The notes below the pieces were generated by a model that worked only from the letters and a program-made list of their open reading frames with translations, was not told where the DNA came from and did no database searches. The position numbers and the translations under genes were made by a program. DNA of 64,000 bases, taken from Gymnothorax reevesii (lineage: Eukaryota; Chordata; Actinopteri; Anguilliformes; Muraenidae). Within the stretch, counting starts at the first letter, position 1, and each line of letters starts with the position of its first letter. The stretch lies in contig CM056583.1 of assembly GCA_029721435.1 (NCBI GenBank), positions 48,203,120 through 48,267,119 on the forward strand, in the 5' to 3' direction. Of this stretch, positions 1-12,110 are shown piece by piece.

Positions 1-246
1 TCATGGATTCAGTAATGCATTGGACAGTTCTTAACCCAATTCCAGTGATTTCACCAATTTCCTTCGTCATTTTCTTTGCTTAATGCAGGCAAGTAATTTT
101 CCCCTCTTGAAACATTGTAACATCTTTCCCTTGACCATTTCTTCCAATACAGTTGTATAAGACATGAGAAGCTACACACTGCATCAGTCTGGGATGAAAG
201 GATTGTTCCGAGCTGAAGCAGATTTATCATTGCGATAAGGATTTAA

Positions 247-465
247 GAACAACCCCAATTCCAAAATAGTTGGGACAAAGTGTAAATTGTGAATTAAATC
301 AAAATGCAATGACTTTAAGATCTCATGAGCCAAAATGTTATTTACAATAGAACATCGATAACATTTCAAAGTGTTGAAACAGACATTTTAGATTTTCATC
401 CACAAAATGAGCTAATTTAAAATTTTCTGGCTGCAACAGGTCTCAAGAAAGTTGGGACACAGGCA
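247..465. repeat. Terminal fragment of a Tc1/mariner-like element
   Basis: This stretch opens with a CAACCCCAATTCCAAAATAG-type end, followed by the 'GTTGGGACAAAG' block and an AT-rich tail. The same block starts again at 493 and recurs at about 2248, so it is a detached end of the same transposon family. No coding sequence accompanies it. The 1-246 flank looks repetitive, but I cannot name its family. Confidence 0.7.
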
Positions 466-492
466 AAAAAGGGCAGAAAAAGCAATTAATAT

Positions 493-1815
493 ACAACCCC
501 AATTCTGAAATAGTTGGGACAAAGTGTAAATTGTGAGTACAATCAAAACACAATGACTTTCAAATCAGACCTGCCAGTATTTTATTCACAATAGAACAGA
601 GGTAAGATAGCAAATGTTGAAACGGATAAATTTTACAATATTTTCCTCAAAATGAGCTCATTTCAAATTTGATGGCTGCTGCAGGCCTCAAAAAAAGTTG
701 GGACAGAAGCCCGTTTACCATGGTGTAGCATCTCTTTTTATTTTTAACGCAGAGTGGAGGCATCTGGGCATTGAGAAGACAAATTTCTTGGGTTAACCAT
801 TGGAATTTTTATCCAACTCTTGTTTAATACAGGCTTCCAGCTGCTGGAAAGTTTTGGGTCTCCTTTGACGGACTTTTTGTTCAATTATGCGCCAAATGTA
901 CTAAATCGGCGAAAGATCAGGACTGCAGGCAGGCCAGTTCAGCACATGGACTCCTCTACTACGAAGCCATGCTGTTTTAATAGCTGCAGTATGTGGTTTT
1001 GCATTGTCCTGCTGAAATACACAAGGCCTTCCCAGTTATAGCGGTCATCTGGTGGGGAGCATATGTTGCTCTAAAACCTTTATATACCTTTCAGCATTCA
1101 TGGTGCTTTTTAAAGCATGCAAGTGTCTCACATCATATGCACTAATGCATCCCAATACCATCAGAGATGCTGGGTTTTGAACTGAACGCTGATAACAGGA
1201 GGGTGGTCTTTCTCCTCTTTAGCCTGGAGGACACAACGCCCATGATTTCAAACAAGAATGTCAAATTTGGACTCGTCTGACCACAGGACAATTTGCCACT
1301 TTGCTACAGTCCATTTTAAATGAGCCTTGGCCTACAGAACAGGGTGGCGCTTCTGTATCATGCTCAACAATGGCTTCCTTTTTGCATGATAGAGTTTTAG
1401 GTGGCATCTGTGGATGACAAGGTGGACTGTGTTTACAGACAGTGGTTTCTTGAAGTATTCCCGGGCCCATTTAGTAATGTCAATGACAGAATCATGCCGG
1501 TGAGTGATGCAGTGGCGTCTGAGGGCCTGAAGTTCACGGGCATCCAGTAAAGGTCTTCAGCCTTGTCACTTATGCAGAGATTTTTCCAGTTTCTCTGAAT
1601 CTTTTGATGAAGTTATGCACTGTCAATGATGAGACCTTCAAAGCCTTTGCAATTTGATGTTCAGGAACACCGTTTTGAAAATATTCCACAATTTTTTTAC
1701 GCAAGCCATCGCAGATTGGAGAGCCTCTGACCATCTTTACTACTGAGAGAATCAGCCTCTCTAAGACATCCCTTTTATAGCCAATCGTGTTACACACCTG
1801 AAGCCAGTTAAATTA
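493..1815 (-). mobile_element. Truncated Tc1/mariner-like transposon with broken transposase
   Basis: The copy is read on the minus strand. A transposase N-terminus lies near 1570-1740: MVRGSPICDGLRKK followed by a helix-turn-helix and HNFIKRFRETGK, typical of the paired-like DNA-binding domain of Tc1 elements. Further downstream in the sense direction (1470-1261) comes a frame that corresponds to the region before the first catalytic Asp. Stops and frameshifts separate the pieces, so this is a pseudogene. The left terminal repeat begins at 493. The right terminal repeat is absent: sequence after about 1815 is unrelated, and 1816-2247 holds nothing I recognise. It belongs to the same broad family as the copies at 7000-8447 and 39757-40605. 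Confidence 0.85.
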
Positions 1816-2247
1816 ACTAAGCCTACGCTGTCGGCGGCTGACTGCAAGGGGTATATCCCCAAAATTCCCCAAACCTCGAAGCCCCCTTTATTAAATTCCC
1901 CTTTACTAGACCTACAATATAAGGCAAATTTGAGGTCTGTGTAAGTAATTGTTCCAGACCTATGGTTACAAAACTGTTTTTTTACAATATATAGCGCCAC
2001 CTGGTGGCAAACTTAGGAGTGCATACTTGCCCAAAATCTAATCAGTTCATCCTCTCTAACATATCTGCCCATATGCAAAAATGGGATGCCAATGTGAAGT
2101 ATTTTGTGAGTTACAGCGCAAACGGCTAAAATCTGCAGACGCGGTGGCGACGGCAGCGGGTGGGCCGAAACAGTGATATCCCCGAAACTCGTATTTCTGG
2201 GATATAATTACTTGCTTCAAGTTCTTTCAGCTGATTCTCTTAGAAAA

Positions 2248-2280
2248 CACCAATTCCGAAATAGTTGGGAAAAATAATAA
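2248..2280. repeat. Detached Tc1-like terminal repeat
   Basis: The block ACACCAATTCCGAAATAG followed by TTGGGA repeats the end seen at 247 and 493, in the same orientation. It is therefore not the missing inverted end of the 493-1815 element but a separate fragment. Confidence 0.6.
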
Positions 2281-2424
2281 GAAGAACATTATGATGTTCA
2301 AATAAGCATTCAATGATGTTTCCCACATACCAGATGGAATCATATATGCAAACTACATACTCGCCTGGTTGATAGTTATCCCAGTTTGCACTAGTCTGGT
2401 CCTCCATGTCATCTCCTAAATTCA

Positions 2425-2428
<4 letters not shown>

Positions 2429-2472
<44 letters not shown>
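2429..2472. repeat. (GT)n microsatellite
   Basis: About 22 uninterrupted GT units sit directly upstream of the inverted-repeat element at 2481. Confidence 0.98.
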
Positions 2473-2473
<1 letters not shown>

Positions 2474-2480
2474 ATGCGAA

Positions 2481-3028
2481 TATACAGTGCCTGTTAAAAG
2501 TTTGGACACACTTTGCTAATGTCACTGCACTCTGTTTTTAGAGAAATTTAACCAGCTGAACTTTTCTGTATAATCTCAAATGGCATCTGGGAAGAGGTAA
2601 ACAGCCAGAAGTTAAGAGAATAATTTACTGGTTTGAATTGTGTCCAAAATTTTAGAATTCTCAAAGAAGCCATATTATGCATAGTAAGCAGACAAAAACA
2701 AGCTCTTTCCATTTGCAACGACCAAATTAAAGACAAGCTATTTTGGAATTCACTGGGCAAAAAAGTCAATGAAAAGCAAACCACAAGTGCAGCACATCGT
2801 TGGGAACTTAGATGGCCACTCAGCAGCAAACTCCTTATAGTCCTATAACTGCTCTAGTAAATAATGTGAGTATGCTCAGTAAATATGACAGCAGCAAATG
2901 CTGGTTAGTTTGATGGTTTAAAGAATGAGATCTTTTTTTTGCAAAATAAACTGTGCCCATATCTTTTTTTTAACATGTCTTGTAAGAAAAAAATTGGGTG
3001 TGTCCAAACTTTTGACAGGTACTGTATA
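2481..3028. mobile_element. Non-autonomous TIR element (Tc1-type ends, TA flanks)
   Basis: The left end starts TATACAGTGCCTGTTAAAAG and continues TTTGGACACAC. The right end, read on the other strand, is TATACAGTACCTGTCAAAAG then TTTGGACACAC, with two mismatches in 31 bases. The TA at each edge fits the TA target duplication of the Tc1/mariner superfamily. The 548-bp interior has no recognisable transposase, so the element would depend on an enzyme made elsewhere. Confidence 0.88.
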
Positions 3029-3884
3029 TCTGTCATCTTGGGACGCTCCTCATTTGAAGCTTATTTCCTGGACATGGAACAAAACTGTGACGGTCTTCTC
3101 ATCAGTCAATCATGCCATTCTGCGGTCCGATATTTCTTGATAACAGACCGTTGCCATGTATAACAGAACGTTGCTATGTAACGTAGTTCTATGCATGACA
3201 ATGTATGTGACTATTTATATTCGCGGAAGGAATCCACTCATTTTTAAATCAATAAAATCATATGAAAAATGTTTTATGCCAACCAGTTTATATCTGTGGA
3301 CAGCCGTGGTATGAGTGGGATAATGTAAAGGGAGGCATGCTTCCGCCAAGGGAGTTGTTGTATGTGAACTGAAATCACACGTTTAAAAAAATGCATTGAC
3401 ACTTCCATGGCAGTATCTAACAAGGGTACTGCTGAGAAATGGTCCACTATATACTAAATGACAGGAAAAAATTGTGGAAGCTTTATGTAGTATATTTATT
3501 GAGATGAAAATACTTAAGAGACATAGTTTTGCCGAGTGTTTAATTGTTTAAAGTACTTAAGATAGGCTTGATTTGACAAGATATTTGAACTCTTCAAAAA
3601 AAGCTAGCGCTAAGCGCATGATTCCAAAGTTGTGCTTGCCATATTAGAGGTGAAAAGGCAATCTCAAATTGGTCCAAGAGGCTCATTCAAAGAAAACTGT
3701 AAAATTAATCAATTAAAGGCCTACAGTTTCAAAATGTTCAAAGATCTTGACCGAATGCCTGATATTTTACCATCATTTAGGTCACGGAGCTAGTGTGAAT
3801 TTTTTTTCAAAGATCTAAGGATCGAAGAGGGTGACCTGGGAAATTTTCCCAAAACTGGGGATTTGATTAATAACCCAATTAATG
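3029..3884. other. No recognisable gene
   Basis: AT-rich sequence without a convincing reading frame, terminal repeats or a known repeat. It may include the decayed left part of the next transposon. Confidence 0.5.
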
Positions 3885-4186
3885 TAATGAACTTCCTCCA
3901 AATTGAGGATTAAAAATTAATGACTTCTGTTTAGTTTACAATAAACTAAATTTACCAAATCTACACCAACAATGAAATTCAACGGAAGTTCATCCAAGTT
4001 AATAGGAATTATATTGGGGTTATATTACTTCCTGTTTCACAAGGGTAGAAAAATGTGGTAATACATATGCAACATCTCCATGTCACCCAGCAAAGTAAAG
4101 AAAACAAGAGAAATGGCTGCTCAACTGAGATAGATGGTCATCGATTGTCATATATCCAGTTATGACGATGAGAAGATCAACAAAAA

Positions 4187-4234
<48 letters not shown>

Positions 4235-4985
4235 CACTCAGCACATCCAGGGCACTTACTGAAACATTTAAAAAGCATGGAACAGTTGATAACCTGAAAT
4301 ATAGATGAAAGCACAAATGCATTTGACCCTAGCACAGTAAGAAGGACGGTGAGAGAAGAAAAAAAAAAAAAAAAGAAGAAAATCCCCATTGTGAAAGAAT
4401 TGCAGATCTTGATAGCATTCTGGGGTTACCAGGTTTCAAAAAGCACAGAGAACTCCTCCATAGCCACAGACTCTTTGGAAGGGTCGCAGGAATTAAGACG
4501 TTTTCTTACCCCAACACATAGAAGCAAGCAATTGCAATTTGCCAAAGGCCATTTGAACCATGACTGGACAAAGGTCGTTTGGTCCGATGAGACCAATATT
4601 TTAAGTTTTGGTCAGATACAGCATCAGTATGTTTGGCATCAAAAGAGGGAGACATACAGGAAAAGCACCTTATACCCATTGTGAAATATGGTGGTGGATC
4701 AGTGATGTTTAGGGTCTGTTTTACTTCCTCATGTCTCGGGGTAAAGGGTAAGATCAATGGCTTCACGGAGTTCACAATTCAGACAATTTCAGCTGACAAT
4801 CTGGTTGCCTCTGCCAGAAGGCTCAGACTTGGCCATATATGGATATGACCAAAAGCACCCCGAAATTCACACAGAAATAGTTCCGCAACAACAAAATCAT
4901 TGTTCTGTGACGGCCATCTCAAAAATATTCAAAATACTTTGCTTGGACCTAACTACCAATTTTTTTTTTAAAGAATCAGGCACAT
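3885..4985 (+). mobile_element. Decayed Tc1-like transposon
   Basis: Plus-strand remnant of a Tc1 transposase. The pieces are a helix-turn-helix region near 4090-4180, a linker near 4260-4340, and HDWTKVVWSDET near 4558, which carries the first catalytic Asp and is followed by a QHQYVWHQKRE-like segment. A later, poorly kept stretch (about 4790-4960) corresponds to the second catalytic region. Frameshifts, stops, an (AT)n tract at 4188 and an A-run at 4359 break it. The 5' part (3885-4090) matches the 5' part of the copy at 42510-43860, so both belong to one family, different from the 'GTTGGGAC' family. Confidence 0.8.
4188..4234. repeat. (TA)n/(CA)n microsatellite
   Basis: A TA run followed by a short CA run, inside the decayed Tc1 copy. 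Confidence 0.97.
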
Positions 4986-6001
4986 TTCTATTAGAGGGTG
5001 ATACATGACCCCCAAAAATCTGCCAGAAAGTTTTTGTTGATGGAAGACCTAGAGGTCCCCAATAACCTAACCGTTTTTTCTAGGTTCTTTGGAAGCATCA
5101 GAATCTTAAGTACAAAACTTGACTTCTTGAAAAAATTCGTTTTTGAAATTGACATCTAAATGCGCCAATGAGTGCGCAGTTTCATTTTGACTGATGTCAA
5201 TCTGCCACGGAAGGTGTTCCAGAAAATTGCAAAATTTTGGTGGGCAGTTTAGGGAATTTCCCGTCAGACTTTTTGCTGAAGTGACACTTCTTTTTGAGCC
5301 ATTCCCGGACAGCACTCTCAATATCAAAATCTAGTTTAAGCATGGTAGGATTCCACCATCCAAGCCCAATACTATGCCACTTCAAATTAATGAGGAATAT
5401 TCAAGGTATCAGAGGAGAGGTGGGGCATAAGTCGGTCATAAAGTAAAACTCAATGTTTTTGGGGTTTTCATGTCTCAATGCGGCCTCATCAGATTTGGAA
5501 GAAGTTTTTTTTTTTTTTTTAAACCGGGGAGCCTCTAACATCTACAATCTGTCACTTTAGGATTGCTTGGTTCAGCTGCATTAAAGTGAGTTCCAGTCAT
5601 ATTAATCTGCACATAAATAAACAAGACAATGGCTGGTGTGCCAGTATACTGGTATACTGTGACATCTACTTATTACCCAACTACACAAAGAGATCACTGT
5701 GCGCAATATCACATACTTGTGGAAAATTGGTCAAAAAAAGCATCAGAGCTGAACTCCACTCATCTAGTAGACATATAGGATTGCATGATGAAAAAGATCT
5801 CACTCAAATTTGAGGGTGCTTTGAGATGTGAGACCCCAAAAAACATCAAATTTTACATTTTGACCAACTTGAGTGCCAACTATATGCACATGCTTTCATT
5901 ATCCCACCTCAACCCACATAACATTTATGTGGCATCGTATTGGGAATAATAATGGAATCATATCCTGCAAAATCATGTTCGGGATGTCCAGAAATGCCTC
6001 A
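4986..6001. other. No recognisable gene
   Basis: Only short random frames are present. A T-run lies near 5507-5520. No terminal repeats or coding similarity were found. Confidence 0.5.
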
Positions 6002-6591
6002 GGGCTATGTTCACATTACCAGGCTGAAGTGACTCAAATCTGATTTTTTTGCCTTAATGCAAGACAGATCTGATGTTTTCAGAGCTGTGTGGACACAGAA
6101 TTCTGATCTTGAAATCAGAATTGAGCCATTTTCATACGCAGTCGTAGGTCAGATACAAATCCAATTCAGTATATGGCATGCAACATGAATAAGAACGGTT
6201 CTAGTGGCTTTCCTTGTGGCTTTTTGCCTGCAGAGTGCTGTTAAACCCGGAAAAGCTAGCCGTCTGGCGGTTTTTGGCCCCCTTGACCTAATCATGTACA
6301 GCCGACGAGTGGTCTGCTGTCCTTTAGAGCAAAATCCCATCCATACATTCACTATAAGGGCATCATTTTTCTTGGTTTGTATCAGTTTGAATACCATGAG
6401 TGCTCTCACAAATATGACTTTGTTGTTGGTGATGCAGATGTCTCATGCAAAAACATAAGATTGCATATATGTGCACTTTTGGAGGAGAGACACCTCACTT
6501 GTAATTATGAACACGAACAGTCAAGATGGGCAAATCCGATCGATGCAAAAACTGGGAATTGAGCAATGACGCTTCTAATGTGAATGTAACC
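6002..6591. mobile_element. Harbinger-like TIR element (non-autonomous)
   Basis: The left edge GGGCTATGTTCACATTACC pairs imperfectly with the right edge, which reads GGTTACATTCACATTAG on the opposite strand. The flanking 'CAGATCTGAT'/'AAATCCGATC' motifs resemble those of the Harbinger-like copy at 46309-47404. No transposase frame is left. Family assignment is inferred from this resemblance. Confidence 0.6.
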
Positions 6592-6999
6592 AAATGCAAG
6601 TTTCACTTCAGAAAAAAGTAGCCTTTTGCAGCACCTCTTATTGGTGGCGCCCTCAAGTGCCCTCTAAATTTTTGCAACTTTCTGAAACTACTTCGACAGC
6701 AGCCTTTTGATCAGCCAAAATACACAAGGGCAAACACTGGCGCAATGAGTTATTTCGACTTCAACAGCTAATGTTTTCAACTTTGGCCCACAAGAAATTG
6801 ACCTGTGTCAAGGCCCCAGGGAAAAAAAAGTTTAGTTTAAGGACCTAAAAATTTGGGATTTTTTAAATTAGACCTTCCACCTCAAAAAGAAAAATTTCAG
6901 GCAAATCTGAGAGTCTTACATCTCCCACATCCTAATGCTTTTCAAAAAATATTGAGCATGTCACAAAACATGTCTGACAATATCACTTGCTCACTGAAA

Positions 7000-8447
7000 T
7001 ACAACGGTTTCCATAAAAGCTGGGACGGTGTTTAAATTGTGGAAGAAAACAGAATGCAATGATTTGCACATCATTTAAATCCTATATTTAATTGAAAATA
7101 GTACAAAGACAACATAAGATCTTGAAGATTTTAAATATTTGAATATCTGCTTATTTAGAATTTGATGCCAGCAACACATTTCTGAAAAAAAAAAAAAAAA
7201 AAAGGGACAGGGGCATGTATACTGCTACGCTGCATCATTTAACAACACTAAGCGTTTGGGAACTGAGGAGGCCAACGACTGATGTTGTAAAAGCAAAATG
7301 TTTTCCCATTCTTTCTTGATATTATATATCAGCAGCTCAACAATTGGCAGCCACCATTGTCATATTTTTTGTTTCATGATGCGCCAAACGTTTTCAGGAC
7401 TGGACTGCGGGCAGGCCAGTTTAGCAACTCGACACTTAGTACAGAGCCATGTTGTTGTAATACGTGCAGAATGTGGTTTGGCATCATCTTGCTGAAAAAT
7501 GTGAGGCCTTCCCTGAAGAAGACATGGTCTGGATGTCAGTATATTGTTACTCAAGAACCTCTACTGATGTTCAGCATTAATAACATCTTAACAGATGTGC
7601 AAATTACCCATGCCGTAAACACTGAGGCACATTCAACAGATGCTGGCTTTCGTATTATGTGTTATTAACAAGCCAAATGGTCCCTCTCTACTTTAGCCCA
7701 GCATCCACGGTTTCCAAAAGAATCATATCCTATAATTGGTCAGACCGAAGCAGGACAGTTTTCCCACTTAGTCTCAGTACATCTTAAATGAGCTCAGGCC
7801 CTGAGAAGGTGGCAAAATTTCAGGATCTTGATTAAATATGCTTTTATCTTCACATGGGACAATTTTAACATGCATTTGTGAATACAGGGATGTATTGAGT
7901 TTACTGACAGTGGTTCTCAAAAGTATTCCTGAGTCGATTCATTGATTTCCACCTCAGAATCCCATCTGTATTACTGCAATGCCGCCTGAGGATCATGGCC
8001 ATTCAATACTGGTTTTCGGCCATGTCCATTATGCAGATTTCCCCAGATTCTCACAATCTAAGTGATATTATGTACTGTACATGATGAAATCCTCAAATTC
8101 TCTGCAATATTATGTTGAGAAATGTTAATTTTAAATTGTTGAATTATTTTCCAACACGCTCTTTCACATAGTGCTGAAGCCCCAGCCATAGCTCCCGAAA
8201 GACTCAGCCTGTCTGGGATGCTCTTTTTAAACCCAATCATGTTACTAATCTGTCACCAATAAACCTAATTAGCTGTGAACGGTTCCAACAAGTGTATTTG
8301 CCAAGGTCCATTAAAAAAAAACATTTAATACATCGTCTTTGTACCAATTTCAATTAAATGTATGGTTCAAATAATTTGTAAATCATTCTATTCTGTTATT
8401 ATGACCATTTTAGACAGTATCCCAACTTTTCAGGAAATGGGGATGTA
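7000..8447 (-). mobile_element. Tc1/mariner-like transposon, both ends present, transposase broken
   Basis: The left end (from 7000) reads TACAACGGTTTCCATAAAAG then CTGGGACGGTG. The right end on the other strand reads TACATCCCCATTTCCTGAAA then AGTTGGGATACTG. These are long, diverged inverted ends, each followed by the 'AGAATG(C)AATGATTT' block. Transposase pieces on the minus strand include an N-terminal domain near 8058-8240 (SSCTVHNIT) and, at 7360-7554, GRPHIFQQDDAKPHSARI with the second catalytic Asp, followed by a damaged PENVWRIMKQK catalytic-Glu region. Many stops and a poly-A tract (7182-7202) break the gene. Confidence 0.88.
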
Positions 8448-8680
8448 AATGCTCAGCTTTCATGACCCTGTATCTATGGTTTCACCAATTAGGAACCTAC
8501 CAATTCTTGAATTATATTTTGTCACTCTTTTTACACAGATATTTCCAATATATTATAAGGCCAGGACATTTTAAATCTACAGGATAATGCATGGATATTT
8601 CAATCAAAATATGGCTGAGAAGGGTTAATAACCACTCTACATGCATAATAAACCTAATCAAGACAAATTATTCTCTTGTC

Positions 8681-9163
8681 TGTTATGGCCCCAATTTGTT
8701 CTTACATTTATAACGCAACAGCAACAGCAAGGGATGACAGACACAATTTAAAACTTAAACACATTTAATTTTTAAACAAAGACAAATAACGACTAAACTA
8801 ATATTCTGACCAAGATTGAATTCAATAAACAGAAATATTTACAGTTTCCTGGTGATGTGCTGGGTGAGGAAAAAAAACTCAAACACAGGCAAAAATCCAC
8901 AAAAGAAACTTCACAGGTCTTGAACAAAAATGACAGGTCTGGTCACACGTATCCTTCTTCTTGCAATTTCTCCTACTACTACTGTCTCAATTCTTTTCCT
9001 TATATACTCTTTTGCAGACCCCACCCACATTTAGACCTCTTTTTTTTTAAATTTTCGGGGACTTGCCCCAGACATGTCCAGGACATGTCTAAACATAGCT
9101 CCAGTCTGAGCTGAATAAAAAAAAGGTAAATACTGCCATCCAGTGGCCTATATTCACATTACA
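8681..9163 (-). repeat. 3' LTR of the Gmr1-like element
   Basis: A 483-bp copy, about 99% identical to 14116-14597. It begins TGTTATGG and ends ATTACA on the plus strand, with TGTC immediately outside. Confidence 0.95.
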
Positions 9164-9180
9164 CCTCCATTCCAAAAGGG
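9164..9180 (-). other. Candidate polypurine tract
   Basis: On the sense strand TTTTGGAATGGAGG lies directly against the 3' LTR start (TGTAATG), the position where plus-strand DNA synthesis is primed. It is short and contains one T. Confidence 0.6.
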
Positions 9181-9214
9181 AAAAATTTTGACTTACAAAG
9201 GCAAAATTTTTCTT

Positions 9215-10073
9215 TTAAATACAACAAAATGGTTTAGTAGACACTTGTGTGTACATATATATCATACAATATTCAAATAAACACGTGATATATATATACA
9301 CATATTCATCACGGGATAAGCAATCAGCAATTACATTGTCTGTACCCTTCACATGCTTAATTTCTAAGTCAAACTCCTGTAAAATCAAACTCCAATTCAA
9401 CAATCTCCGATTCTTGTTTTTCATCTTACTCAAAAAACATTAACAGATTGTGGTCAGTGTACACAATCATTGGCTTTTCCACTGTACTAACATAAACCTC
9501 AAAGTGTTGTAAAGATAGAACCAGAGCCAACAGCTCCTTCTCTATTGTAGAATAGTTCCTTTGGTGGCGATTGAACTTCCTGGAGAAGTATGCCACGGGA
9601 TACTCAATGTCATCAGAGTCACTTCTCTGTAGGAGCACAGATCCACAAGCTTGGTCGCTAGCATCGACCGCGATGGAGAACGGTTTGTTGAAGTCAGGAG
9701 ATTAGAGCACGGGGAAGTGACACAGCAGAGACTTCAGGCGATCGAAGGCTCTCTGGCATGCATCATCCCAAGTGAACTTTACGCCTTTCTTCAGTTGGTT
9801 AGTTAGACTGAGAGCAATCTCAGCAAAGTTCTTGCAGAACTTGCGGTAGTACCCGATCATTCCAAGGAAGCGGCGCAAAGCTTATTTGTTGTCAGGAACT
9901 GGAAAGTCCATGATGGCTTGGACTTTAGCATTTATGGGCGCCACCTTACCCTGGCCTATGACGTAGCCAAGATAGGTGACAGTAGCACAACCAAAGTCAC
10001 TCTTGTTCAGGTTAACAGTCAGGCTAGCCTGGGTCAGGCGCTGGAACAACGTCTCTACATCTTTTAGATGTTC
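9215..10073 (-). pseudogene. pol 3' part: end of RT and RNase H, broken
   Basis: Continuation of pol after the YMDD region. RT thumb/connection-like motifs are ALRRFLGMIGYYRKF near 9880-9840. RNase H follows: FSIAVDASDQACGSVLLQ near 9680-9620, YFSRKFNRHQRNYSTIEKEL near 9600-9540 and YTDHN near 9460, ending with KHVKGTDNVIADCLSRDEY near 9330. In-frame TAA codons lie at 9882-9884 and 9702-9704. A one-base shift in the T-run near 9433-9439 puts the last segment in another frame. The enzyme would not be made from this copy. Confidence 0.88.
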
Positions 10074-11477
10074 TTACCAGGAGTCACTCCATGTGATCAG
10101 GTCATCCATGTATGCTCCCGTGTGTGGCAATCCGGCAATTGTAGACTGTATCATCCTTTGGAATGTGGCTGGGGCATTTTTCATCCCGAAGGATAGGACT
10201 TCATACTGGTACAATCCAGATGGTGTGGCAAAAGCAGAGATGCTCTTGGCCCTCTCAGTTAAAGGCACACACCAATAACCCTTCAATAAATCAATCTTGG
10301 TCAGAAACTTTGCTTGCCCTACACTATCAATACAATCATCAATCCTAGGTATTGGAAACACATCAGTTCTACTTACAGCATTGACTTTGCGATAATCTGT
10401 ACAGAATCTAGTACTTCCATCAGGTTTTGGAACTAGCACACAGGGTGAACTCCAATCTGAGTTGGAGGGTCTGATAATATCATGTTCTAACATGTACTCA
10501 ACCTCTTTCTCAGCAATCTTTCTCTTTTCAGGATTCATCCGGTATGGATGCTGTTTTATTGGTTTGGCATCACCAACATCTACATCATGAGAGGCTTTAG
10601 TAACTCTCTTTGGAACATCAGGAAACAAATCCTCATATTTCTTGATCAACCTCTCAAACTGATCTTTCTGTGAGGGTTCTAAGTGCTGGAGTTTTACATC
10701 AAGATTCTGCAACACTTCAGAATTTGACAATTTACATGAAAGAACTTCAGCTTTAATTCTAGGTTCATCATCTTGAAACTCCCCCTCATCTTCACACGTT
10801 TCGGCCATAGGAGAATCTGAAGTGACAGCTGCAACCCTAGCATTTCTGTCATGATAAGGCTTCAGCATGTTAATGTGACACAATTGTTTTGGTTTTCTCC
10901 TATCTGGAGTCTTCACAATGTAATTGAGATCATTGAGTTTTGTCAGAATTTCATAAGGACCATGAGATCTAGCCTGCAATGGATTGGACTGCAAGGGAAA
11001 CAACACAAGGACCTTGTCTCCTGGTTTAAACTCACGGCTTCTAGCCTTATGATCATACCAAGTTTTCATTTTTCCCTGACTTGATTTCAAGTTCTCTTCG
11101 GCTAGGTCACAAGCTGCACGCAATCTTTCCTTGAACTTGCTAACATAGTCTAACAGACTGATTTGCGGCTCTTTCTCTTGCCATTGTTCACTCAATAATA
11201 GCAAAGGTCCTCTCACTTCATGACCAAACACTAGCTCAAATGGACTAAATCCAGTAGACTCCTGCACTGCTTCTCTAGCTGCAAACAACAGCAAATGAAC
11301 ACCTTCATCCCAGTCTTTCTCATGGTCATAACAATAAGTCCTCATCATTGTCTTGAGAGTGGAATGAAACCGCTCCAAGGCACCCTGACTCTCTGGATGA
11401 TAGGCACTAGAAAGAATCTGCTTTGCACCTAGTTCATACACAACCTGCTGAAACAATCCTGAAGTGAAATTGCTACC
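10074..11477 (-). pseudogene. pol middle part: integrase C-terminus then reverse transcriptase
   Basis: Sense order within this piece is diagnostic. It opens with the end of the integrase core (SQGALERFHSTLKTMM, with the catalytic Glu), then a GPYEILTKL module of the GPY/F type. A linker of about 100 residues follows, and then a Ty3/gypsy reverse transcriptase with WSSPCVLVPKPDGSTRFC, KIDLLKGYWCVPL, SFGMKNAPATFQRM and the catalytic YMDD at 10101-10112. The piece ends at a TAA at 10074-10076, after which the frame stays open in phase. It shares its frame with the pieces on either side, so the stops are point changes in one long pol. RT following integrase is unlike ordinary gypsy elements. Confidence 0.92.
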
Positions 11478-12110
11478 TTAGTCTGACTGAATTTCCCTGG
11501 GAAGGCCAAACAACTTGAAGAACTTTATCAAAGCCTTTGAGATTGCAGTTGCCTTGATGTTACGTAGAGGTATGGCTTCAGGGAATCTGGTAGATGCACA
11601 CATGATTGTCAACAAGTACTGATTTCCAGATCTAATCTTGGGTAATGGACCGACACAATCAACAATGACCTTCGAGAAGGGTTCTCCAAATGCTGGGATA
11701 GGCTGCAATGGAGCTACAGGTGGGTCTAACTGGTGTTTTCCAACTACCTGACAAGTGTGACAGGTTTTGCAAAAGTTGGAAACGTCTTTCCGAAGCCCAG
11801 GCCAAAAGAAGTGTTTCATGATCTTATCAACAGTCTTGTTAACACCAAGATGACCTCCCAAAGGTAAACTATGAGCCATTGTTAAGATCTCATTCCTATA
11901 GACCTTCGGAACAACAATTTGCCTGACCACTGCCCAATCTGCATTGGCAGGGATATCAGGAGGGCGCCACTTCCGCATCAACACACCATCCTTGAGATAA
12001 TACCCAACTGGAACTGCGTCTATTTCTTTATCAGGAAGGGCTCTCCTCTTTAGTACACAAATTTCAGGATCATTAGTTTGCTCCTCAATCAACCGCTTTC
12101 TGGACAGAGA
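11478..12110 (-). pseudogene. pol 5' part: integrase zinc-binding domain and core
   Basis: Integrase N-terminal HHCC zinc site: GGHLGVNKTVDKIMKHFFW then FCKTCHTC. It is followed by the catalytic core with KVIVDCVGPLPK (first Asp) and GLPREIQSD (second Asp). It lies in the same frame as gag, directly after the UAG at 12111-12113, so no separate start codon is needed if the UAG is read through. It ends at an in-frame TAA (11478-11480), immediately after the second catalytic Asp. Confidence 0.9.

Noticed and set aside
2240..2509. 89-codon frame with a His-Thr run
   Set aside because: Translation of the (GT)n microsatellite.
4083..4389. Frames rich in Ile-Tyr
   Set aside because: Translation of an (AT)n microsatellite in a dead transposon.
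9249..9443. Plus frame next to the 3' LTR
   Set aside because: Shadow of the RNase H frame on the minus strand.
10851..11084. Plus frames within pol
   Set aside because: Antisense to the integrase/RT coding sequence.
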